From positions 372,001-436,000 of the forward strand of contig NZ_QLUW01000003.1 of NCBI RefSeq assembly GCF_003268025.1: a stretch of 64,000 bases of DNA. The letters run 5' to 3'. Positions 17,873 through 27,180 of this stretch are shown here, piece by piece. This DNA comes from Paenibacillus montanisoli (GTDB lineage: Bacteria > Bacillota > Bacilli > Paenibacillales > Paenibacillaceae). The notes below the pieces were generated by a model, which was given only the letters and a program-made list of their open reading frames with translations, made no database searches and was not told where the DNA came from. Each line of letters starts with the position of its first letter. Positions within the stretch are counted from its first letter, which is position 1. Both the position numbers and the translations under genes were made by a program.

Positions 17873-18757
17873 ATGCAGAAATCAGCCGTTGCGCTTGGCA
17901 GCCGGCTTCCGGTTACGAAAGATTCCGCGCCGATTATGCAAGGAGTCGGCCGCATCTTCGCCTACCTGGTTCTCATTTTCTTAAGCCTCTTGTTCCTGAC
18001 GCCCTTCCTCTTCATGATCGGCACGGCTTTTAAGAGGTACGAAGATATTGTAGGCGACCCGTTAAATCCGTTCACGCTTCGCCCGACCTTGGAAAATTTC
18101 ATTCATCTATTTGACAAGCTGCCTTTCTTCGCTATGCTGATAAACAGCTTGATCATCGCGGTTTCCTTGACCCTGCTGTCCATTGTTTTCAATGCGCTGG
18201 TTGCGTACGGATTTGCCCGCTATGAGTTTAGATTCAAGCACGGGTTGTTCGTCGCCATGCTGGTGACCATGATGATTCCGGGTCAAATCACGCTTGTGCC
18301 TTCATTTGTCATGTTCCGGGCGTTCGGGTGGCTCGATACGTTCTGGCCGCTTATTCTTCCCGGTGCCGTCGGAGCGTTCGGCATATTTCTGATCCGGCAG
18401 ATCATGGTGTCCATTCCGAAGGAAATCTTCGACAGCGCAAGGATCGACGGATGCTCGGAGCTGGGGACATTTTTCCGGATTGCCCTTCCGCTTAGCGGCA
18501 GCGCAGTCGGTATTGTTGCCTTGCTGACCTTCATGGGATCATGGAACGATTACTTGGGACCGCTTATTTACTTAAGCTCGGGCTCCAAGATGCCGCTGGC
18601 CGTCGGAATCACGACGATGAGCAATCCATACAAGATCGATTATGCCTCCCCTATAACAGGAGCGTTGCTGATGTCCGTCCCGGTGCTGATTCTGCTCAGC
18701 ATCATCGGGCACAAATACTTCGTCGACGGACTCACGGCAGGAGCGATAAAAGGATAA
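17873..18757 (+). CDS. Sugar ABC transporter permease (MalG/UgpE type)
   Basis: A 294-residue permease with about six helices and the EAA motif EIFDSARIDGCSELGTFFRI. The C-terminal GHKYFVDGLTAGAIKG is typical of the MalG/UgpE group. TAGGAGGGC precedes the ATG only 10 bases after the previous stop, so the pair is translationally linked. An intergenic hairpin follows. Confidence 0.92.
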   Translation: MQKSAVALGSRLPVTKDSAPIMQGVGRIFAYLVLIFLSLLFLTPFLFMIGTAFKRYEDIVGDPLNPFTLRPTLENFIHLFDKLPFFAMLINSLIIAVSLTLLSIVFNALVAYGFARYEFRFKHGLFVAMLVTMMIPGQITLVPSFVMFRAFGWLDTFWPLILPGAVGAFGIFLIRQIMVSIPKEIFDSARIDGCSELGTFFRIALPLSGSAVGIVALLTFMGSWNDYLGPLIYLSSGSKMPLAVGITTMSNPYKIDYASPITGALLMSVPVLILLSIIGHKYFVDGLTAGAIKG

Positions 18758-18773
18758 TCGGGATAAGAGAGCG

Positions 18774-18813
18774 AATACCGTCTGAGCGGAAATTTTTCCA
18801 GTCAGGCGGTATT
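18774..18813 (+). promoter_or_regulatory. Intergenic hairpin before the esterase gene
   Basis: Twelve-base arms at 18774-18785 and 18802-18813 with one G-U pair. Only a weak T-rich stretch follows, so it is more likely an attenuating or mRNA-stabilising hairpin than a full terminator. Confidence 0.45.
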
Positions 18814-18836
18814 TCATTTGAGCAGGGGGAATTGAA

Positions 18837-19928
18837 ATGTCCGAGCAGCGCACCATTTCAACGACGGCTTATTACACATCCGAGGAACGGCTGACCAAGC
18901 TGTTTGAATCCACCGCCAGAAGAAGCGGCATGGAAGCATCGACGTTGGAACAATATAAGACCTGGAAGGAACAAACGGTGACCAACCTCCATGAGCTCAC
19001 AGGTCTGAATCAAATGGTACGCTGTCCGCTCGAACCGAAATTGATCGGCATCGAGCAGATGGACGGCTACGTTAGAGAAAAGCGGCTTATTCAAACCGAG
19101 GAAGGGGTCTGGATGCCCTTCTATGTTCTCATTCCGGACGGCATCAAGCCGGGCGAGCGGCGCGCAAGCATGATTACCCCGCACGGCCATGCCAGCGGGG
19201 GGAAGTACTCGCCGGCGGCTCGAACCGATATTCCGGCGATCGCGGAAGCGGTCCAGACCTACAATTACGGGTATGGAGAAGCGTACGTCCGGCGCGGCAT
19301 GATCGTTTTCTGCCCGGATGCCAGAGGCTTCGGCGAACGGAGAGAGGCCCATCTTCAAGGCGACGGCGAGTCGTCCTTCTTGAACAGTACATGTACCGCG
19401 TTAAATCATATCGCGATCAGTCTGGGACGTTCATTAACCGGGATGTGGACATGGGATTTAATGCGGCTTGCGGATTACATTCAGGAGAGAGACGAGTGCG
19501 ATGCATCGAGGATCGGATGTGCCGGCTTGTCCGGGGGCGGGCTGCAAACGTTATGGCTTGCCGCCCTGGACGAACGCATTCAATGCGCGGTGGTCAGCGG
19601 TTATTACTACGGCTATAGAGATTCCTTGCTGAAGCAGCCCTACCATTGCGGCTGCAACTATGTGCCCCGGCTGTGGAACTATGTCGATATGGGGGATATC
19701 GGGGCACTGATCGCCCCGAGGGCGCTGCTGATCGAAAGCGGCACCTTGGATCCCTTGAACGGCAGCCGGGGACTGGCGAATGTAACCGAGCAGCTTGCGA
19801 TCACGCGTCAAGCCTACTGTCTATGGGATCGAGAGGATCGGCTGCATCATCATATCTTTGAAGGGGGACACCGCTGGGACGGCGCTGCTGCGTATCCTTT
19901 TGCGGAGCGGTGGTTGGCTGAGCGATAG
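18837..19928 (+). CDS. Alpha/beta-hydrolase, probable carbohydrate esterase
   Basis: A 363-residue cytoplasmic hydrolase of the dienelactone hydrolase/acetyl xylan esterase-like group (Abhydrolase_7 type). The nucleophile elbow is GCAGLSGGG with S232. The acid is probably the Asp of IESGTLDPLN and the base the His of FEGGHRWDG. The oxyanion side has MITPHGHASGG. It has no signal peptide, so it would deacylate imported sugars, for example O-acetylated xylo- or manno-oligosaccharides delivered by the permeases encoded upstream. AGGGGGAATTGAA precedes the ATG. It converges on xylR with only 7 bases between the stop codons and no room for a terminator. Confidence 0.75.
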   Translation: MSEQRTISTTAYYTSEERLTKLFESTARRSGMEASTLEQYKTWKEQTVTNLHELTGLNQMVRCPLEPKLIGIEQMDGYVREKRLIQTEEGVWMPFYVLIPDGIKPGERRASMITPHGHASGGKYSPAARTDIPAIAEAVQTYNYGYGEAYVRRGMIVFCPDARGFGERREAHLQGDGESSFLNSTCTALNHIAISLGRSLTGMWTWDLMRLADYIQERDECDASRIGCAGLSGGGLQTLWLAALDERIQCAVVSGYYYGYRDSLLKQPYHCGCNYVPRLWNYVDMGDIGALIAPRALLIESGTLDPLNGSRGLANVTEQLAITRQAYCLWDREDRLHHHIFEGGHRWDGAAAYPFAERWLAER

Positions 19929-19935
19929 TGCCGGT

Positions 19936-21099
19936 TTAAGCGTCCTTCATCTTGTCGTGAAACGCGGAAATGGCGTAATGCGCCGCGCCCCGCACCGCCG
20001 ACTTGTCCCCCAGCTCCGCATAGAGAAGGCGGAACCTTTCGCGGTGCAGGGCGAGGGCGCGGCTGCCGACCGTCGCGTCGACGGCCGCGCGGATCCATGG
20101 CTCCGCGCGGCGCATCCGGTTGCCGATGATGACTACATCGGGATTGAATACGTTGACGATATTCGCGATTCCCGTGCCCAAACACTCTCCAATACGGTGA
20201 AACAAGGCGATGACCTCTTCATCCCCTTGCTCGGCCGCGCCGATAAGCGCATCCAAATCACCGTAGCCCAGCTGCGCAGCCTGCTCGAGCAGCGCGTTCT
20301 CGGATGCGTACAGCTCCCAGCAGCCGAAGTTGCCGCAGCGGCACGGCCGGCCCTCCGCCTCGATGGAGAGATGGCCAAGCTCGCCCGAGAAGCCGGCTGC
20401 CCCTTTATACAGCTCCTTATTCAAAATAATCCCCGTACCGATCCCGATGCCGACGCTGACGTAAATCTGATTGGCGATGCCGCGTCCGGCGCCGTATTTC
20501 TGCTCCCCTTGAGCGCCGGCATTCGCTTCGTTGTCGATCGTAGCCGGTACGCCGAAGCGCTCTTCCAGGATGCCGCGCAGCGGGATGTGCGACCACGACA
20601 AATTCGGCGCGAACAGAATCGTCCCTTCGCCGTTCACGATGCCGGGCACGCCGACGCCGATGCCGACCAGGCCGTACGGGCTCTCCGGCATCGCATCCTT
20701 AAGCTCTTGAATGCACGCTGTCAGCTGTTCGAGAACAATATCCGATTCATGCCGGTTTAATGGCCGCTCGCGCTCCTCGATCACTACGCCTTCGAGATCC
20801 GTCAGAATGCCGCGGATATAGTTTACCCCCAAATCGATACCGATAGCATAGCCCGCTCTGGCATGAAACACGAGCAGGAACGGCTTGCGCCCGCCGCTCG
20901 ATTCGCCCTGACCGATGTCCAGCACGAGGTGTCGGTCGATTAAATCCTGTACCAGACTCGATACCGTCGCCTTATTCAGTCCGGTCCGCTCCGATATTTG
21001 CGCGCGAGAGAGAGGCGCGTGCCGAAGCACCGCCTCCAGCACAATAGATGTATTTATTTTTTTGACAAGCGCCAAATCTCCGGTCTTCTTAGTAGCCAT
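19936..21099 (-). CDS. xylR: Xylose repressor XylR (ROK family)
   Basis: A 387-residue ROK-type repressor. The N-terminal winged helix-turn-helix covers residues 15-75, with LSRAQISERTGLNKATVSSL. The ROK sugar-binding domain follows, with GIDLGVNYIRGILTD and the structural zinc motif CRCGNFGCWE. In Bacillus, XylR blocks the xyl operon until xylose binds. Here it is divergent from xylA-xylB, and a perfect 9-bp inverted repeat lies between them, so the same arrangement and control are expected. GGGGG on the minus strand lies 5 bases before the ATG. Assignment rests on family plus context and is strong. Confidence 0.92.
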   Translation of the reverse strand: MATKKTGDLALVKKINTSIVLEAVLRHAPLSRAQISERTGLNKATVSSLVQDLIDRHLVLDIGQGESSGGRKPFLLVFHARAGYAIGIDLGVNYIRGILTDLEGVVIEERERPLNRHESDIVLEQLTACIQELKDAMPESPYGLVGIGVGVPGIVNGEGTILFAPNLSWSHIPLRGILEERFGVPATIDNEANAGAQGEQKYGAGRGIANQIYVSVGIGIGTGIILNKELYKGAAGFSGELGHLSIEAEGRPCRCGNFGCWELYASENALLEQAAQLGYGDLDALIGAAEQGDEEVIALFHRIGECLGTGIANIVNVFNPDVVIIGNRMRRAEPWIRAAVDATVGSRALALHRERFRLLYAELGDKSAVRGAAHYAISAFHDKMKDA

Positions 21100-21183
21100 A
21101 ATGTCCCCCGAATCCGCTCCGCGAATGATTTGGGTACGATTTTACCACGAGACTATCGAAGTTGCACCTGTTAAAAAAAACTT

Positions 21184-21208
21184 ACTTTGTTTAGTAGACA
21201 AACAAAGT
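21184..21208. promoter_or_regulatory. XylR operator
   Basis: A perfect inverted repeat with ACTTTGTTT at 21184-21192 and AAACAAAGT at 21200-21208, spaced by 7 bases. It resembles Bacillus xyl operators with AACAAACT-type half sites and overlaps the -35 region of the xylA promoter. Confidence 0.85.
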
Positions 21209-21224
21209 TTTGTGATGCTAGAAT
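21195..21224 (+). promoter_or_regulatory. xylAB promoter
   Basis: TAGACA (21195-21200), an 18-base spacer and an extended -10, TGCTAGAAT, with its hexamer at 21219-21224. The -35 box lies inside the XylR operator, consistent with repression by occlusion. Confidence 0.7.
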
Positions 21225-21267
21225 ATAGCCATAAGAACGTTTACATCAAATTTAGGAGGCAATCATA

Positions 21268-22581
21268 ATGGCATATTTCCAGAATATCGGCAAGATCCAA
21301 TACGAAGGCAAAGGCTCGGACAATCCGCTTGCATTTAAACACTACAATCCTAACGAGGTTGTACTCGGCAAAACGATGGAAGAGCATATGCGCTTCGCAG
21401 TCGCTTACTGGCATACGTTCACAGGCGCAGGCTCCGATCCGTTCGGCGTCGGCACTGCGGTTCGCGGCTGGGATTACGCCGATGCGATGGATCAGGCGAA
21501 AGCGCGCGTCGAAGCGAACTTCGAGTTCCTGAGCAAGATCGGCATTCCGTACTACTGCTTCCATGACCGCGATATCGCACCGGAAGGCGCTGATCTGGCG
21601 GAAACGAACAAGAACCTGGACGTAATCGTGGATATGCTGGAAGAGAACATGAAAGCTTCCGGCGCGAAGCTGCTGTGGAATACGGCGAACATGTTCACGA
21701 ACCCGCGCTTCGTTCACGGCGCAGGCACGACGTGCAACGCGGATGTATTCGCTTATGCCGGCGCACAATTGAAGAAAAGCCTTGAAGTGGGCAAGCGTCT
21801 TGGCGCGGAGAACTATGTATTCTGGGGCGGCCGAGAAGGCTACGAAACGCTGCTGAACACAGACATGGGATTTGAACTCGATAACTTGGCTCGCTTGCTT
21901 CACATGGGTGTTGCGTATGCCAAAGAAATCGGATTCGGCGCTCAATTCCTGATCGAGCCTAAGCCGAAAGAGCCAACGAAGCACCAATACGACTTCGACG
22001 CGGCGACTACGATTGCATTCCTGCAAAAATATAATTTGAAAGAATACTTCAAGCTTAACCTGGAAGCGAACCATGCGACGCTTGCCGGCCACACGTTCGA
22101 GCACGAAATCCGCACGGCTGCGATCAACGGCATGCTTGGCTCGCTTGACGCGAACCAAGGCGACCTGCTGCTGGGCTGGGATACCGACGAATTCCCGACA
22201 GACCTTGTCGCTACGACTCTTACGATGTTCGAAGTGCTTAAAGCAGGCGGCCTTGGCACCGGCGGCGTAAACTTCGACGCGAAAGTCCGCCGGAGCTCCT
22301 TCGAGGATGCGGATCTGTTCCTTGCTCATATCGCAGGCATGGATTCGTACGCTTGGGGTCTTAAAGCGGCTGCGAAACTGATCGAAGAGAAAATTATCGA
22401 CAACATCATCGACAACCGCTACCGCAGCTTCAAAGACGGCATCGGCGCCGAAATCGTCGCTGGCCGCGCTACGCTGCAATCGCTTGAGCAATACGCGCTG
22501 CAAAACAACGTCATCAAGAATGAGTCCGGCCGCCTGGAGCGGATCAAATTGGTACTGAACGAAGTTATCTACAGCGTATAA
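21268..22581 (+). CDS. xylA: Xylose isomerase
   Basis: A 437-residue enzyme of normal length that converts D-xylose to D-xylulose using two divalent metal ions. Family motifs are [29 protein letters not shown] and [16 protein letters not shown], which contain the metal-binding Glu, Asp and His residues. The ATG follows AGGAGGCAATCATA. It is the first gene of the xylAB operon, 44 bases downstream of the extended -10 and operator. A long open frame on the opposite strand is only a compositional shadow. Confidence 0.97.
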   Translation: MAYFQNIGKIQYEGKGSDNPLAFKHYNPNEVVLGKTMEEHMRFAVAYWHTFTGAGSDPFGVGTAVRGWDYADAMDQAKARVEANFEFLSKIGIPYYCFHDRDIAPEGADLAETNKNLDVIVDMLEENMKASGAKLLWNTANMFTNPRFVHGAGTTCNADVFAYAGAQLKKSLEVGKRLGAENYVFWGGREGYETLLNTDMGFELDNLARLLHMGVAYAKEIGFGAQFLIEPKPKEPTKHQYDFDAATTIAFLQKYNLKEYFKLNLEANHATLAGHTFEHEIRTAAINGMLGSLDANQGDLLLGWDTDEFPTDLVATTLTMFEVLKAGGLGTGGVNFDAKVRRSSFEDADLFLAHIAGMDSYAWGLKAAAKLIEEKIIDNIIDNRYRSFKDGIGAEIVAGRATLQSLEQYALQNNVIKNESGRLERIKLVLNEVIYSV

Positions 22582-22600
22582 AAGAGGAGGCCAATCCCGC

Positions 22601-24100
22601 ATGTCCTATGTAATCGGTATTGACCTTGGCACAAGCGCGGTCAAAGCGCTGCTGCTGGACCGCAACGGTACGGTAGCGGCCGAAGCTTCGCGCGATTATA
22701 AGCTGTATCATGAGCATTCCGGCTGGAGCGAGCAGGAGCCGGAGGACTGGGTAACCGGTACGATCGGCGCGCTGCGCGAGCTGGTCGAGCAGTCCGGCGT
22801 ACCGGCCGATGCCATCGAAGGCATCAGCTTCTCCGGCCAAATGCACGGCCTTGTGCTGCTGAACGCGGCCGGCGAGCCGGTGCGCAGAGCGATTCTGTGG
22901 AACGATACGCGCACAACCGCGGAATGCCGCGAGATCGAAGCGCTTGTCGGCCAGGAGCGGCTGCTGACCGTGACGCGCAACCCGGCGCTGGAAGGCTTCA
23001 CGCTGCCGAAGATCCTATGGGTGCGCAAGCACGAGGCGGAAGTGTTCGCGCAAGCGGTATCGTTTCTGCTGCCGAAGGATTATGTCCGTTACCGGCTGAC
23101 CGGTGCGCTTCACATGGATTATTCGGACGCGGCCGGCACGCTGCTGCTCGATGTCGCGAATAAATGCTGGAGCAGCGAGGTGCTCGAAGCGGTAGGCCTG
23201 CCCGCATCCTTCGCGCCGCCTCTCGTCGAGTCGCATGAGCTGACCGGCACGCTGCTGCCGGAACAGGCGCAAGCAGCAGGCCTTTCCGCGAGCACGAAGG
23301 TGTTCGCGGGCGGCGCCGACAATGCGTGCGGTGCCATCGGCTCCGGTATTTTGCAGGAAGGACTGACGATGTGCAGCATCGGCACCTCCGGCGTTATTCT
23401 GTCGTACGAGAAAGACAGCGGCAACGATTTCCGCGGCAAGGTGCACTTCTTCAACCATGGCAAGGCGGACGCGTTTTACGCAATGGGCGTAACGCTTGCG
23501 GCAGGCTACAGCCTCAGCTGGTTTAAGAATACGTTTGCCAAGGGCGAATCGTTTAATGAGCTGCTGGACGGCATTGGCAGCGTGAAGCCCGGCGCGAACG
23601 GACTGCTGTTTACGCCGTACCTGGTCGGAGAGCGTACGCCGCATGCCGATTCGGTCATTCGCGGCAGCTTCATCGGCATCGACGGCTCGCATGAGCGGAT
23701 TCATTTTGCCCGCGCGGTGATGGAAGGCATTACGTTCTCGCTCAACGAATCCGTTGATCTGTTCCGGCAGGCCGGCAAGACGGTCGATACGATTATCTCC
23801 ATCGGCGGCGGCGCGCAAAATCCGGTTTGGCTGCAGATGCAGGCGGATATCTTCAATGCGGATGTCGTCTCCCTGGAGAACGAGCAAGGACCGGGACTTG
23901 GCGCGGCGATGCTCGCCGCATTCGGCTGCGGCTGGTTCGAGAGCCTGGAGGCCTGCGCTGAACTGTTCGTGAAACGGGCTTCGGTTTATCGTCCGGATCC
24001 GGCCGCTGTCGATGCTTATGCGGGCTTGTTCCGGATTTATCAAAAGGTTTACAGTCAAACCCGCAGCTTGAATGAAGGGCTGCAAGCGTACCGGAATTAG
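22601..24100 (+). CDS. xylB: Xylulokinase
   Basis: A 499-residue FGGY-family kinase that phosphorylates D-xylulose to xylulose 5-phosphate for the pentose phosphate pathway. The N-terminal phosphate loop is YVIGIDLGTSAVKALLLD. GISFSGQMHGLVLL and AILWNDTRT are xylulokinase signatures, and GGGAQNPVWLQMQADI forms part of the nucleotide-binding second domain. It starts 19 bases after xylA with AGAGGAGG and ends before a terminator, so it is cotranscribed with xylA under XylR. Confidence 0.97.
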   Translation: MSYVIGIDLGTSAVKALLLDRNGTVAAEASRDYKLYHEHSGWSEQEPEDWVTGTIGALRELVEQSGVPADAIEGISFSGQMHGLVLLNAAGEPVRRAILWNDTRTTAECREIEALVGQERLLTVTRNPALEGFTLPKILWVRKHEAEVFAQAVSFLLPKDYVRYRLTGALHMDYSDAAGTLLLDVANKCWSSEVLEAVGLPASFAPPLVESHELTGTLLPEQAQAAGLSASTKVFAGGADNACGAIGSGILQEGLTMCSIGTSGVILSYEKDSGNDFRGKVHFFNHGKADAFYAMGVTLAAGYSLSWFKNTFAKGESFNELLDGIGSVKPGANGLLFTPYLVGERTPHADSVIRGSFIGIDGSHERIHFARAVMEGITFSLNESVDLFRQAGKTVDTIISIGGGAQNPVWLQMQADIFNADVVSLENEQGPGLGAAMLAAFGCGWFESLEACAELFVKRASVYRPDPAAVDAYAGLFRIYQKVYSQTRSLNEGLQAYRN

Positions 24101-24120
24101 ATTTGGAGCATTGGCTTATG

Positions 24121-24157
24121 AACCGCTTCTTTCCTAGCGAGAGGAGCGGTTTTTTTT
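24121..24157 (+). terminator. Rho-independent terminator of xylAB
   Basis: AACCGCT at 24121-24127 pairs with AGCGGTT at 24145-24151, with additional inner pairing, followed by a run of eight T. Confidence 0.8.
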
Positions 24158-24239
24158 CGTTGCACGGATTTATGATTTGTTCGGTGACACGATGTCAGAT
24201 ACGAATTCCGCATGTCGAAAAATGTAGAAAAATGTGATT

Positions 24240-24267
24240 TTTAAAGCGCTAACTTTCCAAGTATACT
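24240..24267 (+). promoter_or_regulatory. Candidate promoter and cre-like box of the chemoreceptor gene
   Basis: TTTAAA (24240-24245), a 16-base spacer and TATACT (24262-24267) form a weak sigma-A promoter. The overlapping TTTAAAGCGCTAACTT (24240-24255) matches the cre consensus with two mismatches. No clear sigma-D promoter was seen. Confidence 0.35.
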
Positions 24268-24324
24268 GGAATTGTTATGCAGCTATACATACATGATTCT
24301 ATCTAGCGCAGAGGCGGAGATCAC

Positions 24325-26052
24325 ATGGGGAAGAAGAACGGCAAGTTTAGATGGACAGTAGGAGCCAAGTTGATGGTATCGTTTATCAGCGTTCTGCTAT
24401 TGCTGGTCGTGAGCGGCGGATTCAGTGCCCTGCAGATGAGCCGAATCAACGATAACACGAAGCTGATTGCGGACAAATGGCTTGTCGGCTTGGAGACGAT
24501 CAACAACATCAACTACATGGCGGATCATGTGCTTACCCTGCAATACAAGATTTTGATTGAGCAAAACGAGAATCTGAAAGAGCAATATATGTCGGATACC
24601 GAGACAACCATCACGAAAGTGAACGACAGTCTCGCGACCTATAAAGCAAATATGTCGGATGTGCAGACTAATCAAGAGCTGATTAAGAACCTGGAGGAAG
24701 CTTGGAAGAGCTATCAGGACCTCTACGCAAAGGTTTCCGCGAATGCGAAAAAGAAGTACAGCACGGATGAAATCTCTTCGCTCATGAAGGATTCCGAGCA
24801 TGCCTTCGACGCGATTCAAAGCAGCATCGATTATCTTGTGCGCAACGATCATAGCGGTGCAGAAGAAGCGAAGGAACAGAGCTTCAGCATGAATAAGCGC
24901 GCGCAGCAAATGAGCCAGACCGCGCTCGCGGCAGGCGCGGTTTTGGTTATTCTGCTGACCTGGTACGTACGCCGGACGATTTCGAAACCGATCAAGCAGG
25001 CAGCCGAGGTTTTGAACCAGGTGGCTAGCGGCAATCTGGTGGCCGACATGCCGAAGATCCGCAATAAGGACGAGATCGGCGCGCTATTCGCTTCTCTTTC
25101 CGGCATGATCATGCAGCTGCGCACCGCTATGCAGGGCGTACAAGAAGCGGCAGCCGGCATCGCCTCTTCCTCCCAGCAGATGCTGGCGATTTCGGAGCAG
25201 AATGCGGGCTCCTCGCAGCAAGCTGCCGAATCGGTTGCCGAGATGGCGGCCGGCACGGAACTGACCCTGCAGCGCTTTGAGGAAGTAAGCAAGACGACGA
25301 AGGATCTCGGAGACGGGATTAACCGGATCGCCGAATCCACCTCGCTGGTCGCCAGCCTTTCGGCCGATGCAAGCCGTCAGGCCGCTGTCGGTCACGAGGC
25401 GGTAACGCATGCGATGGAACGGATGGCGGCGATTCATGAGACGGTTCAGCAAGCTGCCGAGCAGGTGAATCGGCTGGAGATGCACACGCGCAACATCGGG
25501 GGGATATCGAAGCTGATCGGCGAAGTTTCGAAGCATACGAACCTGTTGGCCTTGAATGCCGCGATCGAAGCGGCGCGGGCCGGCGAGCACGGCCGCGGCT
25601 TCGCGGTCGTAGCGGACGAAGTGCGGAAGCTGGCGCTGCAAACGAGCTCGGCGATTGAAGAGATTGAGCAAGTCATCGAGCAGGTGACGGGCGACACGCT
25701 CGTCGTTGTCGACACGATGCGAGCAAGCTCCGCGGAAGTCGAAGCTGGCCTGCGCAGCGTTCGCGAAGCGGGCATTTCCTTCGCCGGCATTGCAGCCGCC
25801 TCGGAGCGGGTAACGGGCCAGGTGCAGGAAGTGGCGGCGGCATCCGAGGAGATGGCAGCCGGCTCCGAGCAAGTCATCAGCGCGATGGAGCGCCTGCAGG
25901 ACATCGCCCGCAGCAGCTCCGAGACTGCAACGACCGTTGCAGCCACGACGGAGGAGCAGACGGCATCTGCGGAGCAGATCGCGGTCTCCTCACGATCGCT
26001 CAGCGATATTGCGATTGAAATGAATGAATTGACGGCGAAGTTTAAACTATAA
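24325..26052 (+). CDS. Methyl-accepting chemotaxis protein
   Basis: A 575-residue transmembrane chemoreceptor. Helix 1 is near residues 12-34. An extracellular four-helix-bundle sensor of about 155 residues follows, then helix 2 near 193-212 and a HAMP linker to about 265. The rest is a long coiled-coil signalling domain whose hairpin tip contains [20 protein letters not shown]. It passes ligand binding to CheA/CheW at the pole. It stands alone with its own promoter, next to xylAB; a sugar ligand is a possibility from context only. A bidirectional terminator separates it from the convergent PAS-XRE gene. Confidence 0.95.
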   Translation: MGKKNGKFRWTVGAKLMVSFISVLLLLVVSGGFSALQMSRINDNTKLIADKWLVGLETINNINYMADHVLTLQYKILIEQNENLKEQYMSDTETTITKVNDSLATYKANMSDVQTNQELIKNLEEAWKSYQDLYAKVSANAKKKYSTDEISSLMKDSEHAFDAIQSSIDYLVRNDHSGAEEAKEQSFSMNKRAQQMSQTALAAGAVLVILLTWYVRRTISKPIKQAAEVLNQVASGNLVADMPKIRNKDEIGALFASLSGMIMQLRTAMQGVQEAAAGIASSSQQMLAISEQNAGSSQQAAESVAEMAAGTELTLQRFEEVSKTTKDLGDGINRIAESTSLVASLSADASRQAAVGHEAVTHAMERMAAIHETVQQAAEQVNRLEMHTRNIGGISKLIGEVSKHTNLLALNAAIEAARAGEHGRGFAVVADEVRKLALQTSSAIEEIEQVIEQVTGDTLVVVDTMRASSAEVEAGLRSVREAGISFAGIAAASERVTGQVQEVAAASEEMAAGSEQVISAMERLQDIARSSSETATTVAATTEEQTASAEQIAVSSRSLSDIAIEMNELTAKFKL

Positions 26053-26066
26053 GAAGAACAAGCGAA

Positions 26067-26109
26067 AAGAACCTTCAACTCCACTGAATCAGCGGGATTG
26101 AAGGTTCTT
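26067..26109. terminator. Bidirectional terminator between convergent genes
   Basis: Twelve-base arms at 26067-26078 and 26098-26109 with T-rich flanks on both strands, serving the chemoreceptor (+) and the PAS-XRE regulator (-). Confidence 0.75.
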
Positions 26110-26119
26110 CTTCTATCGG

Positions 26120-27118
26120 CTAATCGCCCCAAATTTCTTCCGGCGAGACGCCCAGCTCGGTTGCAATCAGATGGGCCGTCAGGCGCTGGGGCTTTCTGAT
26201 TTTGCCGTTGCGGATATTGGAAATGGTCGTTAATGAGATTTGCGTTCGCTCGGCCAGCTGGGTGACGGACACGTTATTCTCAAGCATTAACAGCCGCAGC
26301 TTGTAGGCGGGATCTGCCTCTTGGGCTGAAAAATTGCCGATTCCTTCCGGGCTTGTTTCTATTAGTTCCGTGTTGTCGCTTAAGGATTTCTTCTCGATTG
26401 CGACCTTATACTTGGATCCGTGCATCGGGATCATGGAAAGGACCAGAACCGCATAGCACTTGAAGCAGCCGTCGACATGGTAAAACGGTTTGGCCAGGAT
26501 CGTTGTCTGGAATTTATGTTCAAGGATTTGCAGCGCAAACGTGATTTGACCGGATTCCTGCGAATCTCGTAGCGAAAGCATGAAACCGCGGACGCGGTCG
26601 TAATCCTCTTGGGCCAGCATTTCCCTCCGGTTCAATAATGAAAGCCGGCTTCTATCGAAGGGAGGCTCCGCATGGTAATAACGCAGTGATTTCATCAATC
26701 CGGTGCTCGTAAAAATCGCGGAGCTCAAAATGCTCTTCTTATCCGCACGTTCGATCCACTTATACTCTGTTCGGTCATGCAGCGTGACCGTGTATTTCAT
26801 GCCTTCCGATTGATTGATGCGCGTTACATAGAGCTCGGCGTAAATCGGTTTATTCTCGTATACGGTTAGTTTACGCTCGGCATTGACGGTGAACTGATTG
26901 TCTGTTATCGAACTGCACAGCCTGTCGATCAGCTCCCAGAGCTCGCATGGATAAAGGCTGGACAAGTCAGCCAAATTGCGGCCGACCAGTTGTTCGGACG
27001 AAAATCCGGATACATTGGTGAATGCACGGTTGATTCTGGTTATGGTACGCTTGTCTTGTTGCTGCCGGATGATCATAATGGCGTCGGTATAATAAAAAAA
27101 TAATTCCTCCACGTTCAT
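26120..27118 (-). CDS. PAS-domain regulator with C-terminal XRE helix-turn-helix
   Basis: About 332 residues and no membrane segment. Residues 5-115 form a PAS domain: FYYTDAIMII opens it, INRAFTNVSGFSSEQLVGRN is the usual core, and YTVTLHDRTEYK closes it. The middle region has no recognised domain. Residues 275-330 form an XRE-type helix-turn-helix, with VSVTQLAERTQISLTTISNI and ELGVSPEEIWGD at the end. PAS plus XRE in one chain, with the DNA-binding domain at the C-terminus, is uncommon and suggests a cytoplasmic sensor of a small molecule, redox state or energy. An ATG at 27118 follows AGGGGTG, while a TATAAT box at 27149-27144 overlaps the longer 27160 reading, so I prefer 27118. Confidence 0.75.
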   Translation of the reverse strand: MNVEELFFYYTDAIMIIRQQQDKRTITRINRAFTNVSGFSSEQLVGRNLADLSSLYPCELWELIDRLCSSITDNQFTVNAERKLTVYENKPIYAELYVTRINQSEGMKYTVTLHDRTEYKWIERADKKSILSSAIFTSTGLMKSLRYYHAEPPFDRSRLSLLNRREMLAQEDYDRVRGFMLSLRDSQESGQITFALQILEHKFQTTILAKPFYHVDGCFKCYAVLVLSMIPMHGSKYKVAIEKKSLSDNTELIETSPEGIGNFSAQEADPAYKLRLLMLENNVSVTQLAERTQISLTTISNIRNGKIRKPQRLTAHLIATELGVSPEEIWGD

Positions 27119-27180
27119 GCACCCCTGCTCTTGTTGTTTGTCCATTATAGCAGTAAACATTATGGAAGGGAATGGATGTC

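Noticed and set aside
19795-20760. 321-codon open frame on the plus strand
   Set aside because: Antisense to xylR, whose helix-turn-helix and zinc motif are clear.
21241-22602. 453-codon open frame on the minus strand
   Set aside because: Exact antisense shadow of xylA, which is certain from its motifs. No homology signal in the translation.
23015-24085. 356-codon open frame on the minus strand
   Set aside because: Antisense shadow of xylB with biased Arg/Ala composition.
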